From Margaritispora aquatica (lineage: Eukaryota; Ascomycota; Leotiomycetes; Helotiales; Discinellaceae): a DNA stretch of 64,000 nt. Below the pieces are notes generated by a model, which made no database searches, was not told the DNA's origin, and saw nothing but the letters and a program-made list of their open reading frames with translations. Position numbers and translations under genes: made by a program. Below, one piece after another: positions 34,667-45,378 of this stretch; position 1 is the stretch's first letter, and each line of letters opens with the position of its first letter. The stretch spans positions 1,054,001-1,118,000 of the forward strand of contig VJWN01000003.1 in assembly GCA_007644065.1 (NCBI GenBank). Direction: 5' to 3'.

Positions 34667-37600
34667 ATGGGACGCAAAGCATCACCATCAAAAGCAGGTC
34701 ATCGCAAGCGTCGTCGCTCCTCCTCATCCAATAGAGTCCCGCAGCCTCCGAATACCAAAGCTCTAAAGAAGAAACAAAAGACATACGTACCCGCAAGCCT
34801 CTTGTACTCAGTCAGAAATGAGGATGAAGAGGATGATGAGCATGGTTCAATCCAAATTGACATAGATACATTGATTGATGAGGTCACTGCCGCAATTCGA
34901 GCGACACGCAATGAAATTTGGAGCCGCATGGCAAGTGACAAGCTTGGGAAGGTTGTGAGTGTATATTTGTTTGCAAACCCTTTACAGTGCGCATTTTCTA
35001 GGCTTAAATGTTGCATCTTTCATCGGATTTTTAGATCTGCTCCTTGCTTCAATTCTGATTTACCATTTTTCGAGATATAGCAATTGAATAATACTTCTCA
35101 GGTGCCTTGTGTACCTCCAAATTGGCTAGGGACGCCTCCAAACAGCCCTGGGGAAATTACAGATAGTCCTTCTATCTCTCCAGAAACGAAGAGAGCACAA
35201 GAAATATTGCGAGCAATAGAATGGCAGAGGCTTATTGAAATACATCGGATGTTGTACGATTGCCGAAGTGACATTGTAAGTAGCACTGCCATTGTTTAAG
35301 CCTGTCTTGACAATTATGTCATGTAGAAGATCTAATAGGAACAAGGGTAAACTTAAGACTTCATGGAAAGCTAATCAGATGGCATACGTGAAGAAGGTAA
35401 TGATGATACGGGAAATCAATGATCAAATTGAAGTTCTCGAACTCCAACTAGAGGCTACTAGAAAACTGAATCACGAGAAAGAGTACCTACAGCACGATGT
35501 GAAAATGGGACAGTGGCAGCAAGAAATTTTGACACGCATTGACATCATCAGCGACCACAAGACGTGGATTTTCAACAACCGGGAGGTTATGCAAATATTA
35601 TTCCAAAACTTCTTGCGCCTTTCCAAAAAAGTCAACGAGCTCATGAATTTTGGTGACGAGATCGAGAAGATGCAAGGCGCATTTTTGTATGAGAGTTCTA
35701 AAGACTTGAGAGACCATGATTGGTATCAAGATCCAGAAAGAGGCTTTCACTGGTGGCTCGAGCAAGCTATTGCTGATGCAAAGGAATATCGGGCAGCTTT
35801 GGAAACTAATGCTGCAGGTCTGGGAAGTGATCTTCTACGTTACAAAGAGAAGATACCAAGTATGCAGAAGCTACTTGTGGAATTGGAGTAAGTTCTTTCC
35901 CGGCCCAGATTTTGTGTGCTTTCTATTCCTAGAAAGAGTCTTTAAGACTAGTTTCATGGCACCGTCGCTTCGTTCTCAGAAGTCTACCATGCCACTTGCT
36001 TGACTTCAAAGCAATATTTTAGAAGACAGGCTAACATCTCCCATAGTCAGCACACTCTTAATTACACAGCATGGCTTGAGAAAGAGTTCAGACGCTTGCG
36101 GAACACAAAGTCAGATATCGAACTAGCAGCAGTACAAGCCGAGCTGCTTCAGTCTGAGAGTATGGCTGCTTCTGTACAGGATGATTTAGAATACGAGCAA
36201 ACTAAGCGCGATATCAAAGCATATCAAAGAAAGACCAAGGAGAAGCAGATCCTGTTGAAAGCTGGAGTGCACACGCAAAGGAAGGTTGATCTTTTTCTAG
36301 AGGCCTTGCGAATCTGCAAGTTTTCACTAGATGCCAGACACGCGAATACGCTGCAACCGAGCCTGCAAGCGATGGAAGAAAGTCTTTATTCGATTGGCGA
36401 TGTAAGTGTCAATTTTTTTTTTCTTTGCATTCTTACCGTTTTTCTAAGCATGATATGCAAATCTGGCATGTTTAAGCCGAAGACTTCAAAACCACCCTTC
36501 GAATGGTACCTTAGTTGATGGATAGGTCGGGAAAATAGAAAAGACGTAACTGACACATATTTTCTGCATCTAGATAATTCAGCGACGGCAAGGACTTTGC
36601 TTTGAATTTGCAGACATCTTAGACTCACAGCTTTTATCCTACAAAAAGCGAGAGGCCATTCTCAATGGATTAAACGATCATTCTGATTACTTTATCAACT
36701 TACACCGATCAAGACTCCAGAAGCTAGAGGTTATGGGCACGTGGCAGACATCAATAGTTATTAAGGATTGTCTCGAAGCAGTAGCTAAGTTAGAAAAGTG
36801 TTGGGGGGAGGAGCTGTTCAGATTCGATATCAATCTACAATCTTGGATTGCAATTGCTGAACAGGAGGATGAACCGATCCGTTTGAATAGATATTCAAGT
36901 GGCAGCAGCGGTGCAAGTAGTCATGGTAAGGAGAGTCAGGGTGGTACCTTGAAGAGATTGGTCAGCTTTAAATCGAAACCGAAGCCAAAACCGAGGAGAT
37001 ATCAATTTCAACTAGACCATAATAAAGGCCCAGGCATGTCGCTTCAACTATGTCGAACACTGCTGCTTCGAAAGGTGGAAACTGGCCTCGTGGAAACAAC
37101 GACTGACCAGCCAGCCTGGGTTGACCAACTCACCAAGACGTTTACTAGCCCAGACATTTTCCATCAGATCTGGCGAAACAAAACCAAATTCAAGCGCCGC
37201 GCTCTCTACGATTGGATCAACACCTTCGTCGCTAAGCCCATCGACGACATCATGCTCGACGCTTTCATGAAATACTGCAACCACCACGGCGAACTTTTCA
37301 CCACCTCTACTCACAAAACTGACCATGAGCCTATCTCAGTAGCCACGAAGGGATGGGAGTTGTGTGCTGAGAATCCCATTCAGGGCTTGGCAAGGAAATT
37401 CAAGCCTGACCAGCAGATCAAGCCTGATGGCATCGAGGAAGTCGAACATTGGCTTAGAGAATATGCACGAACGGCGAGACCGTGGGATTCGTCGCATGAG
37501 TTAGATATTTCTGCTAGGCAGTGGTTCATTGACAGCTCCAAGATTAGAATCAGTAAGGAGATGTGGTGGGGATATATCGCTCACTGGAGCTTGATGGGGA

Positions 37601-38190
37601 CGTTTTTCGTTTGGGCCGATGAGTTTGTCTTCCCCCTCCCTTTTTCTTCCGTCCAGGATCGGTGCAATTGTGTCTAATGGTGCACAGAACCCAGCAATAC
37701 AGACTTTATGGCCAGGAAGAAGTCATCCGTGTCGACAACGGCTGGGATGATAAACTCTTCACGCGCGAGGAGCCTTTGAAGCGTATCTTCGGCAAATCAT
37801 CCACGCTTCAACCTCCACATCCCAGCATCGAGACCGACGTCCTCTACAAGAACATCGATGGCTTTGATAAGTTACTGAGGAGCAAGGGGGAGAAATTAAA
37901 CGGAACTAACATGTTTAACTATGTGTTTGGCACGATGAGCACGAGAACCGAAGGCCTCAGCTGGACTTGTACACGAAACCAGTTCTATTTGTATTTGAGA
38001 TGGTCGAACGATAGACCGAGCAAGGAAAGAAAATTTCTGTAAGTTCTCCGTGTCTTGTTTAGCTTTGATGGGAGGCTAAGAGGTTGGATATGTGCTAACT
38101 ATCTGAAGTTTGTACAGGAACGGTCGAGTCAAGCCTATGGACACGTTCAAGGGTGGCCCGAGCTGGGGAAAGCACTCTTATGAGAGATGA
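34667..38190 (+). CDS. Large unrecognised helical protein
   Basis: A chain of exons, 34667-34954, 35102-35253, 35327-35887, 36047-36401, 36574-37622, 37688-38038 and 38118-38190, joins in phase to 942 aa. The second donor (GTACGA at 35254) is the least certain; a stronger GTAAGT at 35276 breaks the frame. The N-terminus is basic (GRKASPSKAGHRKRRRSS), which could be a nuclear signal. The middle has long heptad-like helices with many Lys, Glu and Gln, such as MMIREINDQIEVLELQLE and the region at 36060-36400, so coiled coils are likely. The C-terminal third is more ordered and rich in Trp and Tyr (RQWFIDSSKIRISKEMWWGY, GLSWTCTRNQFYLYLRW). I recognise no family. It lies 333 bp after GlnRS on the same strand. 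Confidence 0.78.
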
Positions 38191-41043
38191 GCTGAAGCAT
38201 GTCTCGTTGTTGATAGGGAGAAATTCTCTCAGTTTTGAGACATGGTTGGTATAGTTACTTCAATTGTGTAATTTGGTGGTGTTTTTGTTACATATCGAGT
38301 CAATATCAGTTTCGGTAGGCGGCAAGTGATGGGGTTTTGCTCGATGCATGCTGGCATCAAGCTCTGCATATATTGTAATGATTGTTGTACCTATTTGTGT
38401 TCCGCAGTCTACGAACTTTGGTATATTTCCTTCTGTGATGTGAAAAACATGTTAGTCTAGTTGTTTGCGAAGGTACGGACAACGAGTTGGACGAGTGTCT
38501 AAAATGCGCGCAGCCGTGCTTTGCTAAGGTTTCCCTTTTGTGTGGTTTTGTGTATTATCCTAATTGTTTAGTTCTCTCACTGCTAGTGAGATTCTGATTT
38601 GGGGATAAAGTATATATCCAACGTATTTACCTCATAACCAGTTTTTATGTACAGTCAGCATGCTTCAACTCGAAGTCCTTAACGCAAGTATTATTGAATG
38701 CTTCCGAGAAAGTAATCGTCTCCCAACTATTTACTCCCAATATACGGTATGTAGCGAGTAGCAGTCAACATGAAGAAATTTCCACAATAAGCGACGGTGA
38801 ATTTTCCGCATTTACGAACAGTGGCACTCTGGGTTTCTCTCTCTCAGTCCTGATGTTGCAAGATGCGCTAAGTAGGAACCGAGTTAAACACTAAAATCGG
38901 GAACGATCCTCGGCAAGACGTGGAAGAGAGCCGGGCCGGAGCCCCACAAAGCTTGTCTCGAGCTCAACCTTGTCCGCTCCTTGCAGACAGTGGCGTTGAG
39001 GTGGCGTCAGCAAGGATTCGAGCTCGGTTTGAGCTTGAGCGACGACAACATTCGCCAAATATCAACGGACAATGAACAAACGAAATGTCTTGTATTCAAG
39101 ATGGTTAGGACAAGAATCCAAATATCCCCCTTATCTTTGAAGCATCGACTGACTTGGTTGATGACTGGAAATATGCTACCCCCTTTTGGTCTTCAAAAGT
39201 GAGGAGAAAGAGCCATCTATTAGACACTACATCTTCTCTCTCACACTTGTACTACGCTTGAGCGTTAATTCGACTATAGTCGCTTAAAAGAGGAGCATGG
39301 AGGCTAAAAACCATGACCGTCGCTCAGTCCTCAATAACAACTCGAAATCTGCACTAGAATCACTTCATAGTGCTTGAGCTTATAAATCCGAGGATTTATC
39401 CTGCTTGGGAAGTAAGTTGCAATCAGATCTGAATGAGAATTGCATGGTTTCCCAAGCTGTTGGCTAAAAGTGAAGGCTTCTACTTTTGAAGGTCCTACAT
39501 GGCTTATGCTGTAGCTTTGTCCTGGCCATCAAGCTCAGCTATCTGATAAATTCTTTTTTCCTTCACACTGACACTGGAACAGACTCGTTCTTCGTATCCC
39601 GCAGGAGCTCAGTCAATCATATCTTCTGTCCGCCACATAGTATTGACAATTTTCACTGAATACCATGATATATTTCCAATTTTTGCTTGCTGCATTCATA
39701 ATGGATCTTGGCTGGCTCGTCAGCCGCATGAGCTTCAAAGTTTGGTCAATCTTTGCACCTCTTTGGGTAATATCATCTTACATGATCCTAGCTTACAGCA
39801 ATTGGGGGCGAGTGGATTTCTCTTCCAGTTGAACCATTTATTTTGCCGGAGGATATAAGACTATTTGCCGTATATAACAGCCGAATTTGTTGCATTCTCT
39901 TGCATCAGCCCTCAGTTAGTTGATGGCAGAGCAGATGCTCGCCCTGCTGAGATTTTGGGGTCATGGCCGGTGCAGGAAGTCTCTAGATTGGGTGAAATAG
40001 ATCGCTGTGGTAATTACGGTGCCTCTCCCAATGTTGGTGTTGCCATTATTCCAATGGCTAGAGTCCTCGATAGATGGGCTGCTATCATTGTGGATTTGCG
40101 ATTAACACTATTCTATGGCTAAGCATGAACGTTATGGGAAAGGGAGTGACTTTCTTTCACAATAATGACGATGTTCTCGGAGTTCTTCACCCGAACAAGC
40201 TGCTGAACTCATCGGCTGACTCTGCAAGTCCTTTGTGCATGACTAAGAGCAGCTACACGTTGGCGATGAGACTATCCATGGTGAAGCTACGTATACACTT
40301 GGTGGTCCTCGTGGGGCACATGGATATCTAGCAGACGGTTTATCTTCCGATGCTGGTAAGCCGAGTAGTGGTGGGGAAATCTGTTACTGGTAAGCTGATG
40401 CTAATTTCTTGATGACCATTAAATATGTAAACTTGTTCGCAGGTTGTGGTCCAGACGCACCACTGCTATATGCCAAAATTTTAAGCTGTAACTTAATTAT
40501 AGATATCAAACAAGACTAAGGGTAGGAAACATCCCATTCATGGAGAGCTTTGAACCGGCCACGTTGAAGAGCGAACTTCCTTATGTTGGGACCTTGATCA
40601 TCTCATGAGCCGCATTCATTATTTAAGTACTGAGAAACGGTTTGATATCATGACTGGTTTGAACGGCTCTACTAAGACCCTAGAAAGGGTTAAACTTGAG
40701 ATTGTAGACATTTCATACACGGAAAGAAATACCTAATTAAGACCTCATTACTCTCGGAGCTTTCTATATGTCGTGAGTCATACACCGAAATATTGTTCCG
40801 GTGGAAGCTGTCATCCGTGTCATGAAACAATGCAATGTGTAGAGATATCCCAGGAAGTGATACAGTGCTGGATTATATGAAGCTCAGAAGGAGGGGTTAA
40901 CCTTAACTCCGAACTCGCAATAGTGGGGTTGAAGCTCCCCATACCAAGATATCAATACAAGAAAATCCACCTCTCACAAAAGCCCATACTCCACCATCCC
41001 AAGCCCATCTCACTCCTCACTCAATCAATTAAAGGTAACCCGT
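38191..41043. other. Gene-poor interval with possible protein relics
   Basis: No full gene is supported in these 2.85 kb. Two protein-like fragments lie in different frames. One, at about 39663-39851, is hydrophobic and starts MIYFQFLLAAFIMDLGWLVS like a signal or membrane segment. The other is at about 40247-40393 and contains EATYTLGGPRGAHGYLADGL before a stop. Stops lie between them in all three plus frames. They may derive from one decayed gene. Confidence 0.35.
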
Positions 41044-42273
41044 ATGCCACTTTTCCGCCCATCCACCCAATTTCTCCGCACACTCTCAGCAGCTCTCCCA
41101 GCAGCTCGCACATGTCCATCAACACTCCAAGCAATTCCCACATCCACCATCCGCACCATGGCAAGCGCAGCGATGTCCGCGCGCCTTGAGGGCAAGACAA
41201 TTGTGATTACAGGTGCTAGCAGTGGAATTGGGCGCTCCACGGCCGTGGAGTTTGCGCGGACAGCACCTAAGAATCTGCGCTTGGTGTTGACGGCCCGGAG
41301 GATCGATACGTTGAAGGAGGTCGCGGAGGCAATTGCGAAGGAGTGCGGGGAGGGTGTCAAGGTACTACCGTTTAAGTTGGACGTCAGTAATCCTGATGAG
41401 GTTAGGGGGTTTGTAGGGAATCTGCCGGAGGAATGGAGGGATATTGATGTGTTGGTGAACAATGCGTGAGTTATTCTGGATTGCGAAATAAACGGCAAAA
41501 TGGAAATTGGATGCTGACTGGATGGTTTTACAGTGGTCTAGTGAAGGGACTTGACAAGGCGCCCGAGATCAAGGAGGAGGATATCAATGTCATGTTCGCT
41601 ACCAATGTCACTGGCTTGGTCAACATGACGCAAGCTGTTCTGCCGGTGTTTAAGAAGAGGGCTGATGGGGGCAAGGGAGATATCATTAATGTGGGCTCAA
41701 TTGCAGGACGGGAACCATATGCTGGAGGTAGCATCTACTGTGCCACCAAGGCGGCAGTGAGAAGCTTCACGGATTCATTGAGGAGAGAGTTGATTGCCAC
41801 CCGGATACGTGTTATGGAGATTGACCCGGGGCAGGTTGAGACTGTGAGTTGTGACCTGGGCTGGACACATTAAAAAGCGCCGGGGTGATGACAGTACTGA
41901 TATCTGTAATTAGGAATTCTCAGTCGTAAGATTTTATGGCGACAAGGCTAAGGCGGATGCCGTATATGCGTAAGTGGCCCTTTCCTGTCCTCCATTGATT
42001 GAACAGCAACTCACAAGGCAAAGTAACTGCGAGCCCTTGACCCCCGAGGACATCGCCGAGGTCATCGTCTTCGCAGCTGGCCGACGCGAGAACGTCGTTA
42101 TTGCAGATACACTCATCTTCCCCAGTCATCAGGTAAGCCGCTCCTTTTCTTTCGGTAATGAAGCTAGTGCTGACAAGCAAGGCGGCGGCTACGGTTATGC
42201 ACAAGAAGGCTTGATATGATACTGACTGATTCAGGCTGGAACCGGCAATGCTCAGTATAAAAGACCTGCGTGA
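41044..42273 (+). CDS. Short-chain dehydrogenase (YdfG/YMR226C-like serine/3-hydroxy acid dehydrogenase)
   Basis: Exons 41044-41465, 41534-41843, 41914-41969, 42024-42132 and 42235-42273 join in phase to 311 aa. The Rossmann motif GASSGIG is near residue 55. The cofactor is probably NADP, judged from the TARR segment after beta-2. DVLVNNAGLVKG follows the first junction, and the catalytic pair is YCATK near residue 209 with the Ser in NVGSIAGREP. The closest known relatives are YMR226C and YdfG, NADP-dependent dehydrogenases of L-allo-threonine, serine and short 3-hydroxy acids. The C-terminus (ADTLIFPSHQ..., then AGTGNAQYKRP) agrees with that group. The first 40 residues are Arg/Ser/Ala-rich without acidic residues and could target mitochondria. 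If translation starts at MASAAMS the protein would be cytosolic. Confidence 0.93.
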
Positions 42274-42673
42274 GATTGTGAGTATACACAATCCGCTTAG
42301 ATGCTTTGGTTGGGAGGTTAGATTTGATAGATCTCTAAATCGAAGACTTGGAGCTGTATTTGATATTATTCCAGAGTAACTTTTTCCTTGCGTGCTATTC
42401 TGTTCTCCTGCCTAAGTAGGTACCCAATTTTGTCAACAAATAACGATATGTGCAAGGATTTCTCGGAGATCAAGAACAAGCATTAGTGAGTATCATTTTA
42501 TCGTTTGCTTGGACGGCTACGAAGTGGTTTGTCGGATCGTCACCCACCAAGCCAATTTCTACCTCGTCTAGGTAAGTAGGCCCACACTGAGGTTTTTTTT
42601 TCTACAAACCAAATTTCCCCGCACTATGTTGAAGTAATGGAACTTCTTTCTTTCTCGCATAACAAAACAACTC

Positions 42674-42776
42674 GGTCTTATGGTGTAACGGTTAGCACAT
42701 GGGCTTTTGAATAGAATCTTCAAAGGAGATTCGAACGCAGCTGCCCGGAACCCAGGTTCGATTCCTGGTAGGACCT
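42674..42776 (+). tRNA. tRNA-Gln(UUG) with 31-nt intron
   Basis: A complete cloverleaf can be drawn. The acceptor arms GGTCTTA and TAGGACC pair with one G-T wobble. The D arm contains GTGTAACGGTTAGC. The anticodon stem TGGGC pairs with GCCCG around loop TTTTGA(T) with anticodon TTG at 42707-42709. The T arm CCAGG-TTCGATT-CCTGG contains a perfect B box (GGTTCGATTCC). The intron is 42711-42741, one base after the anticodon as in nuclear tRNA genes. It contains TTCAAA, complementary to the anticodon region. The mature tRNA is 72 nt with discriminator base T. CCA is not encoded, as normal for eukaryotes. Confidence 0.93.
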
Positions 42777-44091
42777 TCATTAAGATCTCAGCATCTTTTT
42801 TGCCCTTCTCTCCATCTCCAGAGCCTGCATTTTTGCTTTATCGTGAGAGATTGTTCTCGTTTGCCATCTGTGGAATTTTTTGTCGTCAAATTCAAACACC
42901 ATTAAGCGAATTGAGGGAGGGGGAAAAACTTCGGATGCAGTAGGTAGTGTTTGTTTACAGAGCTCTAACCACCACTTTCCTTCTTGATAGTGATGAAAAA
43001 TACTACGCGAGTCGTCGTTATTGCCCTCTTCTATTACAGGATCTGAGGGTGGCGACCATCATTTCTCCGCTCTTTTAAATCTCTCAAACCAAGCTCCCCT
43101 AGCAGTATAAACTGCTTTTCTCATGATCAATTACCAACCTGCTTCATAAGAGTCTTACCATCACTCGATAGTTTCCAGATCAAACACGCCAAACTGGCGG
43201 AGGACTATCCACTTCCCCATTCGAGCTCAGACATCCATCCGGCTAGTGAACCAAGCACCAATGACTCTTCTCCCAATGACTCTTTTGCCAACGACCACCA
43301 GCCTTCTAATCGAATCAATAAATGTGCAGCCCATACCACAGTGCCACTATAGTAATTCGACACGCAAGCCTTGTCACCAACAGACGCAGGACTTCAGAGA
43401 TTGAAGTTTCCTCCTACTTGTTCTCAAGAATGCGCCGGGTCATCTTGGGCCCTTATCCAACTCAGGTGCCTAGCGAGCAGAGCCTCCGGTCCATTGAAAC
43501 CAACAACGAAAAACCCCCTACTTTGACTTGACTTGACTTGACTGGACGTCTCGCTTAATCGGGGCGCAAAAATCCAGAGAGTTCATTGGCCCTTCGTCGT
43601 AGATACATGCGGGTTATTCTCTTCCTCGTCACATGCTCTGAAATTCAACCGAATAATGTAGCTCAATCGAGAGCAGGCAGTCCTCCTTGATTTGCTCTAT
43701 TTATCTATCTATCTATCAATTGAGGGTCGCAAGATTTTAGCTCTACGTAAGATCTTACTACTCACTGAGTTCATCACGGTTGGGTCGAAAATTCAAAGGC
43801 TCGATGATTGAAATCTAGCATATGAAGTTGAGATAGAAATCGAGATAGATCTCTCTCCCTTTCAATTATACTGCCGCATATTGAGAGCGAAACAACACAG
43901 TATCAACCAACGAAGAAACCCCCGAAGACGCTCTATCACCACCGCCTCCATCTCCGCATTTGCTTACCCCACCCCTATGCTTCTCAACCAAACTCCCCCC
44001 AACTCGTCCTCACGCTCTACTCCCATAGCTCGTAACTCCCAATCCCCAGTCCCCTATCCCTCATACCCAACAGACAGGCAAAGTTCAGCTC
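42777..44091. other. Intergenic region with short tandem repeats
   Basis: No supported gene. It contains TTGAC repeated four times at 43523-43542 and a short TATC run near 43700. A T-run just after the tRNA (42797-42803) is a plausible RNA polymerase III terminator. Confidence 0.4.
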
Positions 44092-45274
44092 TCAGTACTT
44101 ATAGCACAAATCGGCACTCTTGGTCGACATGAAATCGCCCACCTTCCTATCAGCAGCCAAGCCTAACATCAGCATCTTCGTGTTCAGACTCGCAGGGAGA
44201 CCGCCGTACTCCAGGCCGGCGTAGTCGTTCGTGCGGTTAGCTGGGTTAGCTTGCTGCCAGATCCACCAGAGACGATCGACTTGCGTGTGGTGGAGGAAGA
44301 AAATCGGGTCTGTTGTAGATAGTAGGCTCGTAAGCGAGTTTCTAAAGAAGAGGATTGGGAATCGAGAAAGTGATGGAAAGCAAAATAAAAAGGTGAGGAG
44401 AGGAGAGCATACCATTAGGCGAAGTCAACGGTCCCATGTCGCCATCCCTTCCAGCAATACCCGCATGAACAGCCCCATGCGGACTCCCCTCGATCGCAGG
44501 GTGAAAGCCGAGATAATTATTAAACGTCATGGCAGCCGCAATCACATCCGCGTTATACATCCACCCAATCATGGCCTGAAGACCATAGTCCGGGTGGGCA
44601 TCAGCAAACTGACGTTCGATGCAATGAGGGATGGTGTCGTTGCCCTTGTAGGCCAGCGTGATGTTCGCGAAGGGCCCGTCGATGCAGCGCGTGTAGGGGT
44701 CTGTGGCGAGATCGGTGCCATTACCACCGAACCCGTCGATGGGGGACCAGACTTTAGCTTTCTCGGGGGCACCGGAGTCAGCTACCCAGTCCCAGTACCT
44801 TGTCGAGTTAGTTGTGCCTTTCGGAAATAGGACTGTGGGAATGCGCATGGACATACATGGCAGCACCAGTGTATCCACAGGACTTCAAAGCCCCTTCGTA
44901 TACACTTATGAAATATCTATGCCATGGGAAGAAGCTTGCAGTTCCATGGACTAGATCTCTTGTTAGTAGGGTAAGGTAGACTCGAGTTTTGCACATTCAG
45001 ACTTACTGCGCAAGTTGAGCTGATTGTGTACCCATGCAAAATCATCGTAAAGCGACGTTGGCAAGCCAATACGAGATTTCTTGGTAGTGAGACAAATGAC
45101 AGCTTTAGTGTAAGAGGCTCTCTCCTTAGCAGTTGCAGCGCTCCATTCCTTTCGGAGCACGGGACTATTGCATGATGCTCTTGGTTGAGTAAGTGATGGT
45201 GGATCTGCTGGAATTGCCAAAGAGACAGTAGCGAAGAGTGAGAGACTTGTAAGAAGAGAAGGCAGGAGAAGCAT
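44092..45274 (-). CDS. Secreted tyrosinase (type-3 copper monooxygenase)
   Basis: Exons 45007-45274, 44857-44950, 44413-44798 and 44092-44309 encode 321 aa. The first 20 residues (MLLLPSLLTSLSLFATVSLA) are a signal peptide. The CuA site has H83 (FAWVHNQ), H91 (IHGTA) and H100 (FFPWHRYF). The CuB site has H228 and H232 (SPHGAVHAG) and the HH pair at 256-257 in DPIFFLHHTQVDRLWWIW. The YWDW motif lies at the second junction. All six copper ligands are present, so the enzyme should be active in oxidising phenols. There is no C-terminal lid domain of the kind that keeps classical tyrosinases latent, so it resembles short secreted fungal tyrosinases. Role (pigment, defence or lignin-related) is not visible. 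The nearest neighbours are not pigment genes. Confidence 0.94.
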
Positions 45275-45370
45275 GTTTTCGACGGGTTTCGTATGAATGG
45301 GAGATAGGATTTAAGCAAATTGGAAAGCTGGTGAGGATGAAAAGTGAGAAGATTTGAGAGAATATGACAG

Positions 45371-45378
45371 TTTTTATA
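45371..45378 (-). promoter_or_regulatory. Candidate TATA box of tyrosinase gene
   Basis: The minus strand reads TATAAAAA here, about 97 bp before the tyrosinase ATG at 45274. Position and motif fit a core promoter. Confidence 0.5.

Noticed and set aside
41025..41498. 157-codon minus frame over the SDR gene
   Set aside because: It is antisense to the Rossmann-fold exon, which has clear dehydrogenase motifs.
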